A DNA stretch of 64,000 nucleotides from Cryptomeria japonica. Taxonomy: Eukaryota > Streptophyta > Pinopsida > Cupressales > Cupressaceae. The stretch spans positions 399,728,939-399,792,938 of the forward strand of contig NC_081406.1 of the NCBI RefSeq assembly GCF_030272615.1, read 5' to 3'. The notes beneath the pieces were generated by a model. That model did not search any database and was not told where the DNA came from. It worked only from the letters and a program-made list of their open reading frames with translations. This document shows, piece by piece, positions 34,716 to 46,933 of the stretch (its first letter is position 1; each line of letters begins with the position of its first letter). The translations under genes were made by a program, and so were the position numbers.

Positions 34716-35873
34716 TCTTCACAACCATCCATGCACTTTTTCCAGATTTTACTCGAGGTACATTTTATTCAGTTTTTTGTGTTTTCACACTCTGGTGAAT
34801 TACTTGGACATATGACATCGTGGAAACTTCTTGTTTGCGTGGGATGACTCGTATTTGGTTGTTCTTCATGTATTTCCAGTCTTATGTCTTTTTTTGACAT
34901 TTTGAGCTTTCATTGTAAGCACTTATGATTTTGTAATCGCACTAAGATAAAAGTGCCTTTGTATTGCACATGAATTATGGGATCTTCCACATCAGTTTTG
35001 TGCCCTATTGTACTCGCACTATGATATAAAGTTCCATGGGGGTTTGATGTTTGCCTTTGTTTTCCTTCACACCTTTCTCATGCGTGTGTGCCTTGGTTTG
35101 CACACGCTTTGTATTTGCTTGTACTTTCATGTCTGGACAGTCAGATGTTCTTGGTTCTTCTTCATGCACTACATTATGGCTTTTAGATGCAGTGTACATG
35201 TCATACCTCTCCCTTGTTAGCATTATGGGGGGGTTTCTACTGTTGGTGCTAATGCTTACTTGGTTTCGTATTGGAGTGAACTATGTATTCAATATTTGTT
35301 CCTATGTACTAGGAGGATGCAGCAGATGGTTACCCATGCATTTTGGTGAGATGGAACACTTACCATATGGACACTCTTGCATTCCTTTTTCGGAGGTGAC
35401 CTTCCAATTTTTATTTGATCAGTTCTTCATACTGTTGGTACTCATGCCATTTGTATCTTTGGATTCTAGATGTTTTGCCTGTGTTTTCCATCTGATTCGG
35501 ATTTGAGTAGTGCCATTGAGGGAACTCATGCAGATTCATGTCTTTTTGATCCTGATCATCTTTTGTTTCAAAGGAGGTTCTTTTTTCAGCATCTTAGCAA
35601 TCATTCTATGACAAAGTTTGCAGGTTCTTCATGCTCATCTTTTGTTCCTATCTTTTGAAACATTCTTGTTTGGAGACTTCTTAGTCCTGTACTTGAGCTT
35701 TCATCTCTTCTTCGAGAGGAGTTTTGTTCCCACTGGTTTTTCTCCTTTTTCTCCATTTTACAGAGATTTCTTTGTACTTGGGTACCTCATCGGGCCTTAT
35801 TGCGGGGACCCATTTTTTGGCTTTCATGCATCTAGTCCTTAGTTGTTTTTTAGCTTCTCCATATCTTCATCTT

Positions 35874-35882
35874 AAGGGGGGA
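35874..35882 (+). promoter_or_regulatory. Polypurine tract of the 1.9-kb element
   Basis: AAGGGGGGA immediately before the 3' LTR. Confidence 0.85.
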
Positions 35883-36251
35883 TGTTAGAGTAAAGGTATT
35901 AGTTTACTTAATTAATTAAATCATATTGATTTAATAATTATGTCACCTTTTCTCTATTTCACGTAAGCTAAATTTAGGAAGCCAAACTTAGGAATATTAA
36001 TATTAATATTAATATTAATATTCATTATTAATTATTAATTGCTTTTAGGGTTTATGTTTTTAGGTTTGACCTCCTTTTATAAGGACTGATCCCTTTGTAA
36101 TCCTAACCAATCTGATTATCATTGTTGCATTCTTTTGCTCTAGGTTTTCAAAGCAATCTTTGTGTTTTGTGAATCTTCCATTGTTCTGACAGGTTATTTG
36201 CATACAGATGTTCACTGGGTTTTGTGAGGTTGTATTTCCACAACTTTAACA
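35883..36251 (+). repeat. 3' LTR of the 1.9-kb element
   Basis: 369 bp, collinear with 34346-34703. It has an expanded ATTAAT-type microsatellite at about 35994-36045 that is short in the 5' LTR. Confidence 0.9.
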
Positions 36252-36288
36252 GAATCTATTTCGACACAATATTTTTTTGACGTTGACT

Positions 36289-36878
36289 TGTTGGGGTCAT
36301 TGTTTCTCTCTTGTTTTGGCCAACCTAATTTGATGTTTTCCTTGCTTGTAGAGGATATACATATAAGATCAAATAAGTTGCAAGTTTGTGGATTATGAGA
36401 TGCAAAGAATGAATGTGTGAAGGTGTGTGGTGGAAGTTTTAGAGCTAAATTGTTTAACAATTACTTCAAGCAGTGAATCAAGAACAACGATATTCTTAGG
36501 ATCCTGCTGGAGGTTGTAAGTTGAAGGCTTATTTATTGTATATCAAATTTTCATATATCTTACTTTGAGATAGTGGATCTCTTCAACAAGTCCTTGTATC
36601 TTTCTCAGCAAGTCCTTTAAGGAGTAATTTTCTTCCTTAGGTAGTGAGCCTTAAAACAAATTGTAATCTTGTTCATATATTATGAGATAACACTCATTGT
36701 TGTTTTTCCCTTATTGGGTTGTCTACGTAAATCTGGTATCCTCTTGTGCATCAATGTTCATTGCTTTCTCTTTCATTGCTATTGATTTGTTTAAGGGTTT
36801 GAATTTTAACTAAGCTAAAGGATACAAGTTTTAAGGTCACTAATTCACCCCCCTCTCAATATCCGTGTGTCCTCAACA
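36289..36878 (+). repeat. Probable solo LTR
   Basis: Begins TGTTGGGGTCATTG and ends GTGTCCTCAACA, giving TGTTG/CAACA inverted ends. CACCCCCCTCTCAATATC just before the end closely resembles CACCCCCCCTCTCAGTATC in the LTR at 62369-63163, so it is probably the same Copia lineage. No PBS follows and no target-site duplication is evident. Confidence 0.45.
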
Positions 36879-38130
36879 AGTATGTGAATTACCTTTGATT
36901 GGCTCATATAGGGTTCACTCTAACACACTTGAGTAGGGCTCTTGTTTATATTTATGCTCACCACAATCTTAGACATGTGTAAGGTTCAAGATTAAACACT
37001 TTTGTTTTACATCCAACTTGGCTATATGTGGAGGTGAGAATCACCAAAACAGGCGCTTGGCCAAGTCAAGTCCTTATGTACCCACAACACTATTGTCCTC
37101 TTCTTTTGTGCATTTCCAGATTCATATTGGTTTTAGACCCAATTTGTAGGTACACAAAGATAGAGAAGACTGCGATAGACATTGCAATAGAAAATTTAGG
37201 TGAAAATGTTTGGTTTATGGTATCTAGCACCATTATCCTAGCAAACTGACTTGATATTTGGAAGGAAAGTAGTTTGAAGACTTTTGAGACTAGATATGAT
37301 ACTCATTTTCACCTGGACAACTGTCAAGATTATGACACCTAGCACATTTGCCCATCAATTCTAAGTTTTGTTTGTTGTCGCAGGTGCACCTCTTAAGCAC
37401 TATTCCATTTTTGTACTTGTTTATAGCTTTTTGTTTGTCTATTAATCTATTTTTTCAAACTATATGTTCATTTATACATGCATTAGGACCTAATTAGCTC
37501 ACATCTAAATCAATCAAGAAATCTTCCATGCAACAAAGAAATAGAGCCCGAGTGGCTTGACTCTCTTTGAATAAGAGTTAGTCAAGCATAACCCCCCTTG
37601 TGGCCCGTATTCCAAAGCTTTATGAAAGAGGGTTTGGTTCTAGCTAAATTACTTTTTAGAGTTGTCCATCTCTCTTTTAACATAAACAATTACATGATTA
37701 TTTATTTCTTACTTATTTATCTAAAATTTTAAAATGGAAATCATAGCAAGAATTTAAAATTGTTCTAACTTTATCTTTAAGATCATTCCTTGAGAAAAGT
37801 TTCATTGGTAAAAGAGAATACTTACAATCTAATATTTAAAAGCATTTGTTAGGCAAATTAACTAGTTTATTTTGAGCCTAGTAATTGAAGGAAGAAGATT
37901 AATTATTATCAGTAAAGTGATTATGTCAAATTAAATTAAATGCCAAGTTGAAATAAAAGAATTTTGGAGGCTAATATTAGTCATTGATAAGACAGAGAAG
38001 GAAAGGAGTAATGCAATCAAAAACATAATTTTGAATTTGGGAGTTGCATCAATTTGGTGGAGTTTAGAGCCTTATATTTTTATCCAGATTGATGAGTTGG
38101 TGGTGCTCCTCTAGTGGAGTAGTGTATTGA
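36879..38130. other. No gene seen
   Basis: Non-coding sequence. GGCTTGACTC near 37556 resembles a reduced polymerase III B box but has no partner. Short frames lack family resemblance. Confidence 0.4.
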
Positions 38131-38145
38131 ATTGATTGGTAGTCT

Positions 38146-38338
38146 CAGGGGGAGAGAGAATCATGATTTGGTTATCTGTTTTGAGATCTTTGGCATTGTT
38201 GTTAAAGGGGGAGAGAGATCATGTGAAAAATGCTTTTATATGTCTTGATCTTAGGGGGAGTTTGTTGGAGATATCTTCTTTCTTTGCATTGATTCTTTTT
38301 CACATTCATATGTTGCCATCAATGCCAAAGGGGGATAT
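38146..38338 (+). promoter_or_regulatory. Copia 3' remnant with four polypurine runs
   Basis: CAGGGGGAGAGAGA (38146), AAAGGGGGAGAGAG (about 38204), TTAGGGGGAG (38251) and CCAAAGGGGGATAT (about 38325) occur within 190 bp, the last directly at the LTR start. CATCAATGCCAAAGGGGGA resembles the PPT region of Copia elements of the SIRE/Maximus type. Confidence 0.55.
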
Positions 38339-39553
38339 TGTTGGATATTGTTGGGCATTGTTGCTACTAGGATATATTGTCGTCATTGATGTCAACATAT
38401 TCCTGTGATTTGCTCTGGTGTTTGCTGAATGGGAAGATCTTATGATCTGGTTTTGCAGTTTTGTTTTGCTGATCACTATTTTGCAGAGTTTAGCATTTCC
38501 TCCACTATATTTCGGTGTGATCAGATCTTGTGTTGATATTTTGGGATATTGTTTGCGGTGGTCTTGTGTATCTTCATTTCAGATGGATCATGATTTAGTT
38601 CTCTACAAGTTTTCTTTCTTTGTTACAGTTGTTGATTGGTTGTGTTCTCGAGCTTTCAGATGTTGACAAGTGAAGATTTGATAAGTGGTGTTGGCACAAC
38701 TTTTCTGATGATTCTAACATGCTTGCTGGTGTTTCCTAGTCATTTCCTATTTTATTTTATGATCTGCATTAATCATTGTGCGATTTTTTGGTGGTTTTGA
38801 TGAATCGGTGATGATCTTCGTGTTATGCAGTTTTCCTGGTGGTGTAGTGTGTTGCGGTTGTTCTTAGCGCGATTTCCAATGGAGTTGAGTATTTGGGAAT
38901 TTTAATTAGGTCCATGTTATGTCATGTAAATCAATATATCGATCTGGTGGTCGATCTTTGTATCGTGTGATGTAATTTTATAATTGTGAGTTGAGGTTTT
39001 AGTCGACCTTGTTGTCAAGGTTGATGATTTGTATATATAGGTGACATTCTCATGTAATTTAGGTGTAGAGGTTGTGTCTGCATTATCAAAGAGTGGTGTA
39101 TGTGTGATTAAGTGATTCATCATTCAGTTTTGTAATTGAGGAGAGATTGGTATTGCTGAGCAGACAACTGTGCTTAACTGTTCATTTCTTCCAGATTGCA
39201 GTTTGAATCTTATTGCAAGTTAGTGAGACTTCCCTGAGGGTTGTAGCCTTTTGAGTCATTATCTTTTGAGCAGTGAGCTCTAGGCAATGTGTCTGAACGC
39301 ATGTGCATTACCCATTGTAATATTTTTACATACTACTACAGAGTATCATCTTACTGTGGGTAGGTTCCCTCCATGGTTTTTCCTTTAACCGGAATTTCCA
39401 TGTCAAAATCTTGGTGTTGTGTGTTGTGATTTCAATTGCTTATCTTTATCATTATTGTTGTTTATCACATATGTTTTTGTAGTTAAGTTTGTTGATCCAG
39501 TGAAAACTTATTCAACCCCCCCCCCTCAGTTTTCCTCCTCTTTGCTGCTAACA
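38339..39553 (+). repeat. 3' or solo LTR, SIRE/Maximus-like Copia
   Basis: Begins TGTTGGATATTGTTGG just after a PPT and ends TGCTGCTAACA. It carries TCATTGATGTCAACA near its start. Near its end are a block with GTGAGACTTCCC and GAGCAGTGAGCTCTAGGCA, then ACCCCCCCCCCTCAG. The same blocks in the same order occur in the LTR at 62369-63163. No PBS follows, so it is a 3' or solo LTR. Length is about 1.2 kb. Confidence 0.7.
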
Positions 39554-41491
39554 TTTACCTGGTAAGTTTGTTTATTATTTCACTATTTTTAAATACTTGC
39601 AAATTACCCGGATTCCTATATAATCTATTTGATGCATGTCTTTTAATTTAGGATTTGATTATGGATCACGGTTCATACCAATTTCCTTGCATGAAATTTT
39701 TGAAGTTCCTTTTATCAATTTGTTGTCCATGCTCAATTACCATTGCAATCCATGAGACCACATTTTGCTGAGACAATCTAGCAAATAAGCCACAAGCCAT
39801 GGTTTATAAATCCAATATGTGCATGCATTCACTAGTGGTATAACCCATATAACCAGTGACATGAATGTGTTCTTTCTTTTTAAAATTGGCCTATATATTA
39901 AACCTTGTCCTCCAAATCAAAATCTTTTTATTTTATCATAAATACGTACACCTGCCAATATGTTTAAGGTTTCTTAATTTATTTAAACCATTTTCTTGTC
40001 ATATTTTAGGATTGTAAGTTATTTTAATAGAGAACTAATTATCTTTTAGTTGCTTAAAAACTTTGCAAAGAAATAATGATCAAGTGGATATTTTACACCT
40101 TTAAGACAAAACGAGAGGGAATTTTATTATTGAATCTTAAGTTCTATCTACTTATGAATAGCTTTATTGTGTTTTCCTTAAGAATTTTTTTAAAAGACCA
40201 TAGTATCATAGTATTTACACTTACTTTTTTTTACCTTGGTACAACTCTTGTGTTTTGAAAGGTCCTTGGTGATAATCTTTAGTTGACCATGTTGAAAATT
40301 AACATGAGAAGAAATCAAGGGTATATAAGAATATATATAAGTGTAATACTATTAAAGGTCATTATAACATATCATAATGATTAATATTTTATCAAAAGAT
40401 GATATTTATTTACAAGGTTAAGGATAAGAGATTTATAATCATTTGTTAGTCATGAGCTATTATTTCCTTTATTTCTATTTAAGCTATTAATATTTTAAAT
40501 TATCTTTATGATATCACAAGTTATACTATCAACCTATATAATTATGGAACACATTAACTAGATACCTTGAGCTTATCATTTATATAAATCTAGTAGTCTA
40601 AAATCAGGTGCTTGCTCTTAGTAACATTATCTTAGTTGGTTGATTAAGAACTAAATTCATCTCCTTTTAGATACTAGATCAAATCATACCATCAATTATT
40701 GATTTAAAGATCTAGAAACTATTGAAAAATTATCCTTATTGATAAAAAACAAGTCAATTAAGAATAGCTTGTTTTATATTACTTTGACCTTTTCAAATTT
40801 TCAAATTATGCATATTTTATTTAATACCAATGTATGTATAAGTTGTAGAAAAAAGAAGTATAAAGCTTATAAGTTAATTAAGTGTTGGGAATTCTCTGAT
40901 TAGGCCAATGTAGAGATATTATAATGTTTAAATGCTAGTAAGAAGTACTACATTTAAATTGATAAGAGATAGTCCTGGTATCATTCTAGAATAAATAACC
41001 AAAAGGTAGAGTTTGGACATCATAAGAGAAGGTATTTTAGGATAACCCATGCTTAGCCTAAATATCTAATATATTACATCTTGATGCTATTCTTTAAGGA
41101 TTTATGTTTCAATTGTAATGTATTTATTGTTGGATTATTTGTATTTGTATTTGTACTCGTATTTATACAATCTTAGAAGATGAGCATTAATTATATATTA
41201 TGCTTTAGTCTATCATTTTATAGTAATTATTACAATTATGATGTTGAATAACAAATATAGCTTCTATTATTGAAAAAAACTATCAAAATTAGTAAGAGAA
41301 AACCATATTTTCTTATTATCACAATTGTTGATAAAAGATCTTTAACCCATGGGAACACCTTATTGAATATAATGGTCCTACTCTTGATGTAAAGGATAAG
41401 GTGTGGAATAACATTTATCATCTCATTTTGACATGTTCTTAAAAGACTTGACTTGTTGATACAAATATCTTATAGAATAATTGTGTAGCAT
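39554..41491. other. AT-rich sequence, no feature
   Basis: No coding frames over 61 codons, no repeat structure recognised. Confidence 0.5.
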
Positions 41492-42501
41492 TGTAAATTG
41501 TACTCGCTTACATTTTTTGTCCCCACCTACGCCTCACTAGGGCATTCCATCTTTTGATGCCTGACTACAGTGCTAATTTTTCTCAAACCACATTCCAAAC
41601 TCACATTTTTATCACCTTTCCATCTCCACCCTCATTTTGGAGTCCTGATTTTTAGGACCAGGGCATTGGGCATCCTAGTCCTAAATCAGGACCAGCATGA
41701 CCCATGCCCTAGTTCTCCTAATCAGGCCCTAAATTGGATCTCTTGAAAGACTAACAAAGATCAACCACAAAAAAAATAGCCTAACAATGAAAGCAATCCA
41801 CCATACACAAATGAAGATACCTAAGACCATGCAAATAAACAAAATAAATCAAATATACCATTCACATGTCTACTAGGGTTTCAATCTCCATTTCTTCCGA
41901 TCTCCATTGATCTTGTTTGATATATTTGCTCTCAGATTTTATGTGTGCACAAGAGCTTAACAAAGAACGAAAATGTGGTTGATAGCTTGATCGCAAGAAG
42001 ACTTGATTGCATAAGATTGATTAGATTAATTGATTGATTTGACACATTGATTAGGCAATTAGGGTTGAAAAGGAAGAGGGCATCCTCTTATATAGAGAAA
42101 ACTGTAAGAAATGGAGGGATGAGATTAAGAGGTGTAAAGAGAAATGGTTGGCTAGGATTAAAGGGTGGGTAAAGAAAATAATTGAATTATAAAGGGAGCA
42201 GGTAAGAGATGAATGACATGTGTCATGGGTAGAAAAGGCTAATGAATTAATTAAATAAATAAAGATTTATTTAATTAATAGAGGAAGTGGAATAAATAGA
42301 ATAAATAAAATATTTATTTAATTTAGGAAAAGGACAATTTAAATAAATAAAAGTGCTTATTTAAATGAGGAAAGTCTTAGAAGAGGATTAATGAATTAAT
42401 TAAATAAATAAAGATTTATTTGATTAATAGAAGAATTAGGCTTAAATAATTAAATAAATAAAATATTTATTTAATTAGAAAGTACAATTTAGGTGTCTAC
42501 A
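41492..42501 (+). repeat. Probable LTR preceding the PMD element
   Basis: Starts TGTAAATTGTACTCG and ends TTTAGGTGTCTACA, so the ends pair as TGTA/TACA. TCTTATATAGAGAAAACTG (near 42087) is a plausible TATA box, with the AT-rich 3' part containing a duplicated block (42241-42490). TTTTGCCCCTC follows instead of a recognised PBS. No second copy is in the window, so LTR status rests on structure only. Confidence 0.4.
42241..42490. repeat. Duplicated ~148-bp AT-rich block with palindromes
   Basis: AATGAATTAATTAAATAAAT starts at 42241 and again at about 42389. Both copies continue to an AATAAATAAAATATTTATTT palindrome (42303 and 42450 regions). Confidence 0.75.
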
Positions 42502-42851
42502 TTTTGCCCCTCTTTGAGACAATGCAGCTTGTCGCGTTGGCTGAAAGAAAAAAAATTGATACATGCCCCAAGACGGGAATGATATGCCCCCTTGAGAGAT
42601 AGGATGAAAATATTTAAAAAGATCATAGACAATCTCTCGATAAGAAAGAAAGGCTAGAAAGGATTGACGAGATAGGGTGACAAGGTCACACAGGAAAAAG
42701 AGATTGACACGGGGAAGGAAAATTGACATGAGACTAGGGTTAAGTAGCCTATAAGATAGGGCCACAAGGAAAACATCCTCATTTGCATCCACACACTTAA
42801 GAGATCAGAGTACAGACAGAGAGATTAGAGTAGTCAGAGTAGTCAACAACG

Positions 42852-43018
42852 ATGGATAGAGTCCAGAGGTTCAATCAAGTTCAGAGATATCAGAGACCAG
42901 ATGACATGGGTGAGCCGTTAATTACCTTCGAGCCTCTTTGTACATTTTTTCATTTATTACTACCATTAATACACTTTAGGCTAGATAAACAAAAATGCAA
43001 AATCGGTGTTTTGTACTA
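42852..43018 (+). pseudogene. Short 5' frame of the PMD element
   Basis: ATG at 42852 gives MDRVQRFNQVQRYQRPDDMG then EPLITFEPLC and stops after 55 codons. The charged N-terminal part looks coding. It may be a first exon, with the ~20-bp array in an intron and an acceptor GATGCAG at 43598, but this is unproven. Confidence 0.35.
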
Positions 43019-43022
43019 GAAA

Positions 43023-43280
43023 CACGTCTAGGTCAGTGCCAGGCACACCTAGGATAGATAGTCGCGTTTAGGTCAAGTATGGTCGCATTTGTGAATGTAA
43101 TTGCGTCTATGTTCAATAAGGACACATCTATTTTGAGAAACCACATTTGTGTCACAAAGATGTGTTTGTATAGGACAGTGGCGCGTCTGTGATGTTTAGG
43201 CGCGTCTAGGGCAAGAAAGTACATTTGGGTTGATAAAAACCACGTCTAGGTTGAAAAAACGTGTTTGTGTCTAAGTGGGC
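43023..43280 (+). repeat. ~20-bp-period degenerate motif array (array 1)
   Basis: Motifs of the type (C/T)(A/G)CGT(C/T)TAGGT or CGCATTTGTG start near 43023, 43044, 43063, 43084, 43102, 43123, 43142, 43161, 43182, 43201, 43220, 43241 and 43260. Spacing is 18-21 bp, mean just under 20. Sequence between motifs is not conserved. The array lies between the putative LTR and the PMD frame, in sense orientation. Confidence 0.75.
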
Positions 43281-43287
43281 ACAAGTC

Positions 43288-43470
43288 GACAGTTTTGTGA
43301 TATACATACATTGCCAATTGGATAAGCTGCTGAGAGGATACACTCGAGCAGGTGACCTAGGAAGACAAAGTGAGAGATAGGCTAGAATTGACAATTTCGT
43401 GATGAACATACGTTGTCAATTGATAAGCTACCGAGAGGATTCACTCAAGTAGGGCCTCTAAATAAGATCA
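43288..43470. repeat. Two ~102-bp direct repeats
   Basis: GACAGTTTTGTGATATACAT at 43288 corresponds to GACAATTTCGTGATGAACAT at 43390. Both continue through CATTGCCAATTG-like and GAGAGGATNCACTC sequence. Confidence 0.8.
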
Positions 43471-43598
43471 AGTGCAATATGATAAACATATACACTAGGA
43501 TGCAACGCCTGTGATAGACATGAGCACTAGAATAGGAGTAGCATTATGTTAGACATGAGTACCACTAGGATTTACATGATTGGTTTGGTTGGATGCAG

Positions 43599-45310
43599 GA
43601 GTACTTGCCCCAGATAGAGTCATGTGAGAGATTCCCTGCGACATAGAGGTTGTGACCATAGTTGACCTTTGAAGAGCAGGTAGTTGTTGAGGGTATGGGT
43701 TTGAGACACATCATGTATCTGCCTAAGATTCGGGCGAACAGGGGATTACTGACTGCTCTAGTAGAGAGATGGCATTTCTGAGACCTGTTCGTTTCGTTTT
43801 CCAACTACCGAGATGCCAACCACTTTAGAGAATGTTTACAGGATTCTAAGGATACCTATCCATGACGAGTTGGTTCCGTATGACAGAGAGGGAGATATGG
43901 ATGCGCTGAGAAAGTCTTTGGAGACCTAGAGTTGGAGAAGAAATCGGGTCATGTCAGCTAAAATGTCATGCTAGCTACTGAATGCAGACTATCGGCAATA
44001 GTCGGAGGAGTGATTAGTGGCTACCTATGTCTAGACAGTGTGACACGGGGTATGGTTGTTGGTTGGGGTAGGACTCTACAGACACTGGTGACAAAGCACA
44101 CTAGATATGCATGGAGTCCATGTGTATTAGAACATTTATATCATGAGCTTCACCAGTTTGTGTATCTCGGCGGCCGTGGATTAGGTTGCAGGGTGACTCT
44201 ATTGCACGTGTGGTCATATGAGCACATTGCAGTGACGAGACCGGTGCATTTCAGATGGAGAGGACATTGATAGTCGTATGCACACTTGTACATCATGATC
44301 ACTTCCCAGCCATGATTGGGAAGGTGGACTATTGGAGATGGGTTATAGATGACATAGATAGTGTCCTGTGGAGACCCTATCTTGACTGTGAGGACTGGGA
44401 GGAGGACGCCACAGAGCTACCTTATGTTTTTAGGAGCAGGTATTTGATTGGGCAGATGCCTTATATACTAGATAGGCATCAGATTGACATGGTATGCAGG
44501 TAGTTTGGGCAGCAGTAGAGGATGACTCAAGGTTTAAGAGAGTTTGTACGAATAGTGCAGAAGCAGGCTCACTAGGGGCCGATTTTGTCCTATGATGCTG
44601 TAGTTACTCAATTTGAGAAGATGGTTCTGATGCCTTAGGATCCACTGAGGGATGTAGTTAACGGAGGTACAGACGCATAGTATGATGCTTATTTTGCAAC
44701 AATACACATCCCCCTGACCTATCCAACAATCAACGTCATACTTTCATCCGCCAATATTCTTGAGAGGACAGGTGTTACAAGTTGGTGGATATGTGTAGGA
44801 ACAAGTACCAAAGAGAGATGCCCAGGGACAGGTACATGGCAGGCTAGGGAGGAGGAGGGTGCTCAGGGTGGGGATGAGGAGGATGAGCTACTAGCATTGC
44901 AAGAGATTGTAGCCAGATAGGCCGATGGGATCAAGGATCTCGAGAGAGACGTGACTCGATTGAGGCGACAATTTGCATAGATGCAAAGGGAGAGTGATAA
45001 GGCTATCCAACAATATACAGAGGATTTGGAGGCACTGAGGGTAGGAAGGAGAGCAGCTGAGGACACTAGGGTTGGATACACACATGTCCTATGGGTAGGA
45101 GAAGAGATAGCCTACTGGAGAGATTTGTACTACGCAGTTCCTCCTCCAAAGCTGAGGGCTAGGAGCTTCAGGAGAGCTTCTCAGATGACTACCACAGGGG
45201 GGAGAGATAGATGACAAGCATCCAGTGGCGGGGTTATGGGTCCACCCACACCACCAGGAGGAGGAGATAGAGAAGGGGATCCTGAAGCAGGACCTTCGTG
45301 AGCTTAGATT
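43599..45310 (+). pseudogene. Plant mobile domain (PMD) protein, decayed
   Basis: Reading through stops and frameshifts gives the aminotransferase-like plant mobile domain order: MYLPKIRANRGLLTALVERW, then a TLENVYRILRIPIHDELV block, then CRLSAIVGGVISGYLCLDSV, then VLEHLYHELHQFVYLGGRG, VWSYEHIAVTRP and, after a shift, WRWVIDDIDSVLWRPY. The end (44981-45214) is a coiled-coil-like tail. PMD genes are known as plant genes and as cargo of Ty3/Gypsy elements; their role in transposons is not settled. Stops such as CATTTCTGAGACC near 43770 show it is dead. The setting suggests a transposon-borne copy, but no gag-pol of the same orientation is present. Confidence 0.65.
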
Positions 45311-46933
45311 CCTTTGAGGCCAACTGGCTCTGAGGGAGGGTCTTCATCATAGCTCTCTTGGATCCCATTATACATATGAGATGACTCATTCCTTGTGGTA
45401 GCTATATGCATGCGTACCTATGTGATGTTGATTTTATATGTTTTATGATGATTTTATGATACTTATGGATGCAAAATATGTACATGATGAAATGCAATAT
45501 GTTTTTGTTCTTTTTTGTTTTTATGCTTATGCAAATGTGTATGTACTACATGTAGATGGATGTATGATTATTAACATGCTATGATTATTTACATGATGAG
45601 AATGCAAATGTATATATGATATGCTTATCAGTGGTATGTGCAGGATGTGATGTGATTATGGTTTCTATATGCTAACCTGTGATGATGCAAGTGAAAACTA
45701 TATGAAATGCAACTTTTTTGGGTGTGTCATTATGCCCAGTCATGTGATAACGGGCTACACAGACTCGAGGAAGGACAATGGAGGTCAATCAAGAAAGGGG
45801 GATGGAATATAGAAGATATGAAAGTGAAAGAGCTTCTTGTACTTTATCATCATTGAGCTTTATTATGACAAATAGGTTATGACAATCAAGGTATAGGTTT
45901 GACCTAGAAAGTCATTGTACTTGTTTGCATGGAGATCAGACAGTCGCAAACAAGGAATGTCGTAGTTCACACTAGACTCACAGTGTCCTCATATCCTTGG
46001 ACAAGTCATAGCATTACTAAGAGACAATCCACAAACAACAAAACAATAGGTGAACATATCCCATCCTCACCTTTCTAGTCAAAGACATCTCGGAGATAAA
46101 ATATCCAGTCAGAGACATCCTGGAAAAGCTAAAAGACATGTCACCAAAAGATAAAATCAAAATAAAACCAAGACTTGACACCGACACACAATGGAATCTT
46201 CAAGTTATTTGTGTTTCTTTCCACATATGTTAACATGTTTGATTTGCTCACGATGTTGTTATCCTGATAAAGGACAAATAATGTTGAAAACCATGTTGTT
46301 GCCAAAGTCTGTTGAAAGATTTGATTTGTTGAAAGCCCACTGCTGCTTGCGTCTCATCTGAAACTAACCGAATCCATGAAACTGATACTTTATTGCGAAG
46401 AAGAACAAAACTTTATTGCGGATTGGTGATGCAAGTGATCTTTTTATTGCAGATTGTGCACGAAAAGAAGGAGGAATGGAAAAGATAATACTCCTCAACA
46501 CATGCGATGCTCAGGGTACCACTTCCATCACTAAATTTAGGTTTTTGCCCCAGTTACAGATTGGATCTAATTTATTATGGAAGGAAAGGGTGAAAAGAGA
46601 GGTTTATTATGAATGATTAACCAATATTAGATATACCAATAAAAATTCATGATGGGAATGGGTAAGTTTATTATGGATGTGTAGGCTATGAGTGTGTGCA
46701 AAGTGAAAGGATGAGATTGAATCTTGAAGGAGGGAGGATCAATGTCTCTACACATGGTGTTGGTAACTCGGTTTTCACCATGGTACTTGTCCAGGGCGCC
46801 ACCAAAGTGGTTTTCACCGTTGGATGGATTTATTTCTCTTTACTTTTTTCAATTTTTTCAATTTTTATTTTTTATCTATTTTTTCTTTATTTTTTTTATT
46901 TTTTTAAATTTTTTATTAGGATATTCTAAAAGG
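45311..46933. other. Non-coding, low-complexity region
   Basis: ATGATG/ATGCAAATG-rich sequence at 45420-45700, then mixed sequence. A T-rich block (46833-46920) precedes the minus-strand Gypsy integrase end; it would be an A-rich 3' untranslated stretch for that element. GGCGCCACC (46796-46804) next to a duplicated GGTTTTCACC motif resembles Gypsy non-coding sequence. Confidence 0.35.

Larger units (their letters stand above)
34346..36251 (+). mobile_element. Complete 1.9-kb non-autonomous Copia-type element
   Basis: 5' LTR 34346-34703 and 3' LTR 35883-36251 both begin TGTTAGAGTAAAGG and end CAACTTTAACA. The perfect 5-bp target-site duplication GAATC lies at 34341-34345 and 36252-36256. TGGTATCAGAGC (34704-34715) is the tRNA-iMet PBS directly abutting the LTR, and AAGGGGGGA (35874-35882) is the PPT. 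The interior (about 1.15 kb) has no gag, protease, RT or integrase. Frames such as 35051-35506 are hydrophobic, cysteine-rich translations with no family match. By eye the LTRs differ at about 20 of roughly 340 aligned sites plus an (ATTAAT)-type expansion in the 3' LTR. It resembles TRIM/SMART-like elements mobilised in trans. Confidence 0.9.

Noticed and set aside
35051-35506. 151-codon hydrophobic ORF inside the 1.9-kb element as a membrane protein gene
   Set aside because: Overlapping frames, T-rich composition and no recognisable family; probably a chance frame.
43023-43280. CRISPR-like regular spacing
   Set aside because: Repeats are 10-12 bp, degenerate, with spacers shorter than 12 bp, in a plant genome; not a CRISPR array.
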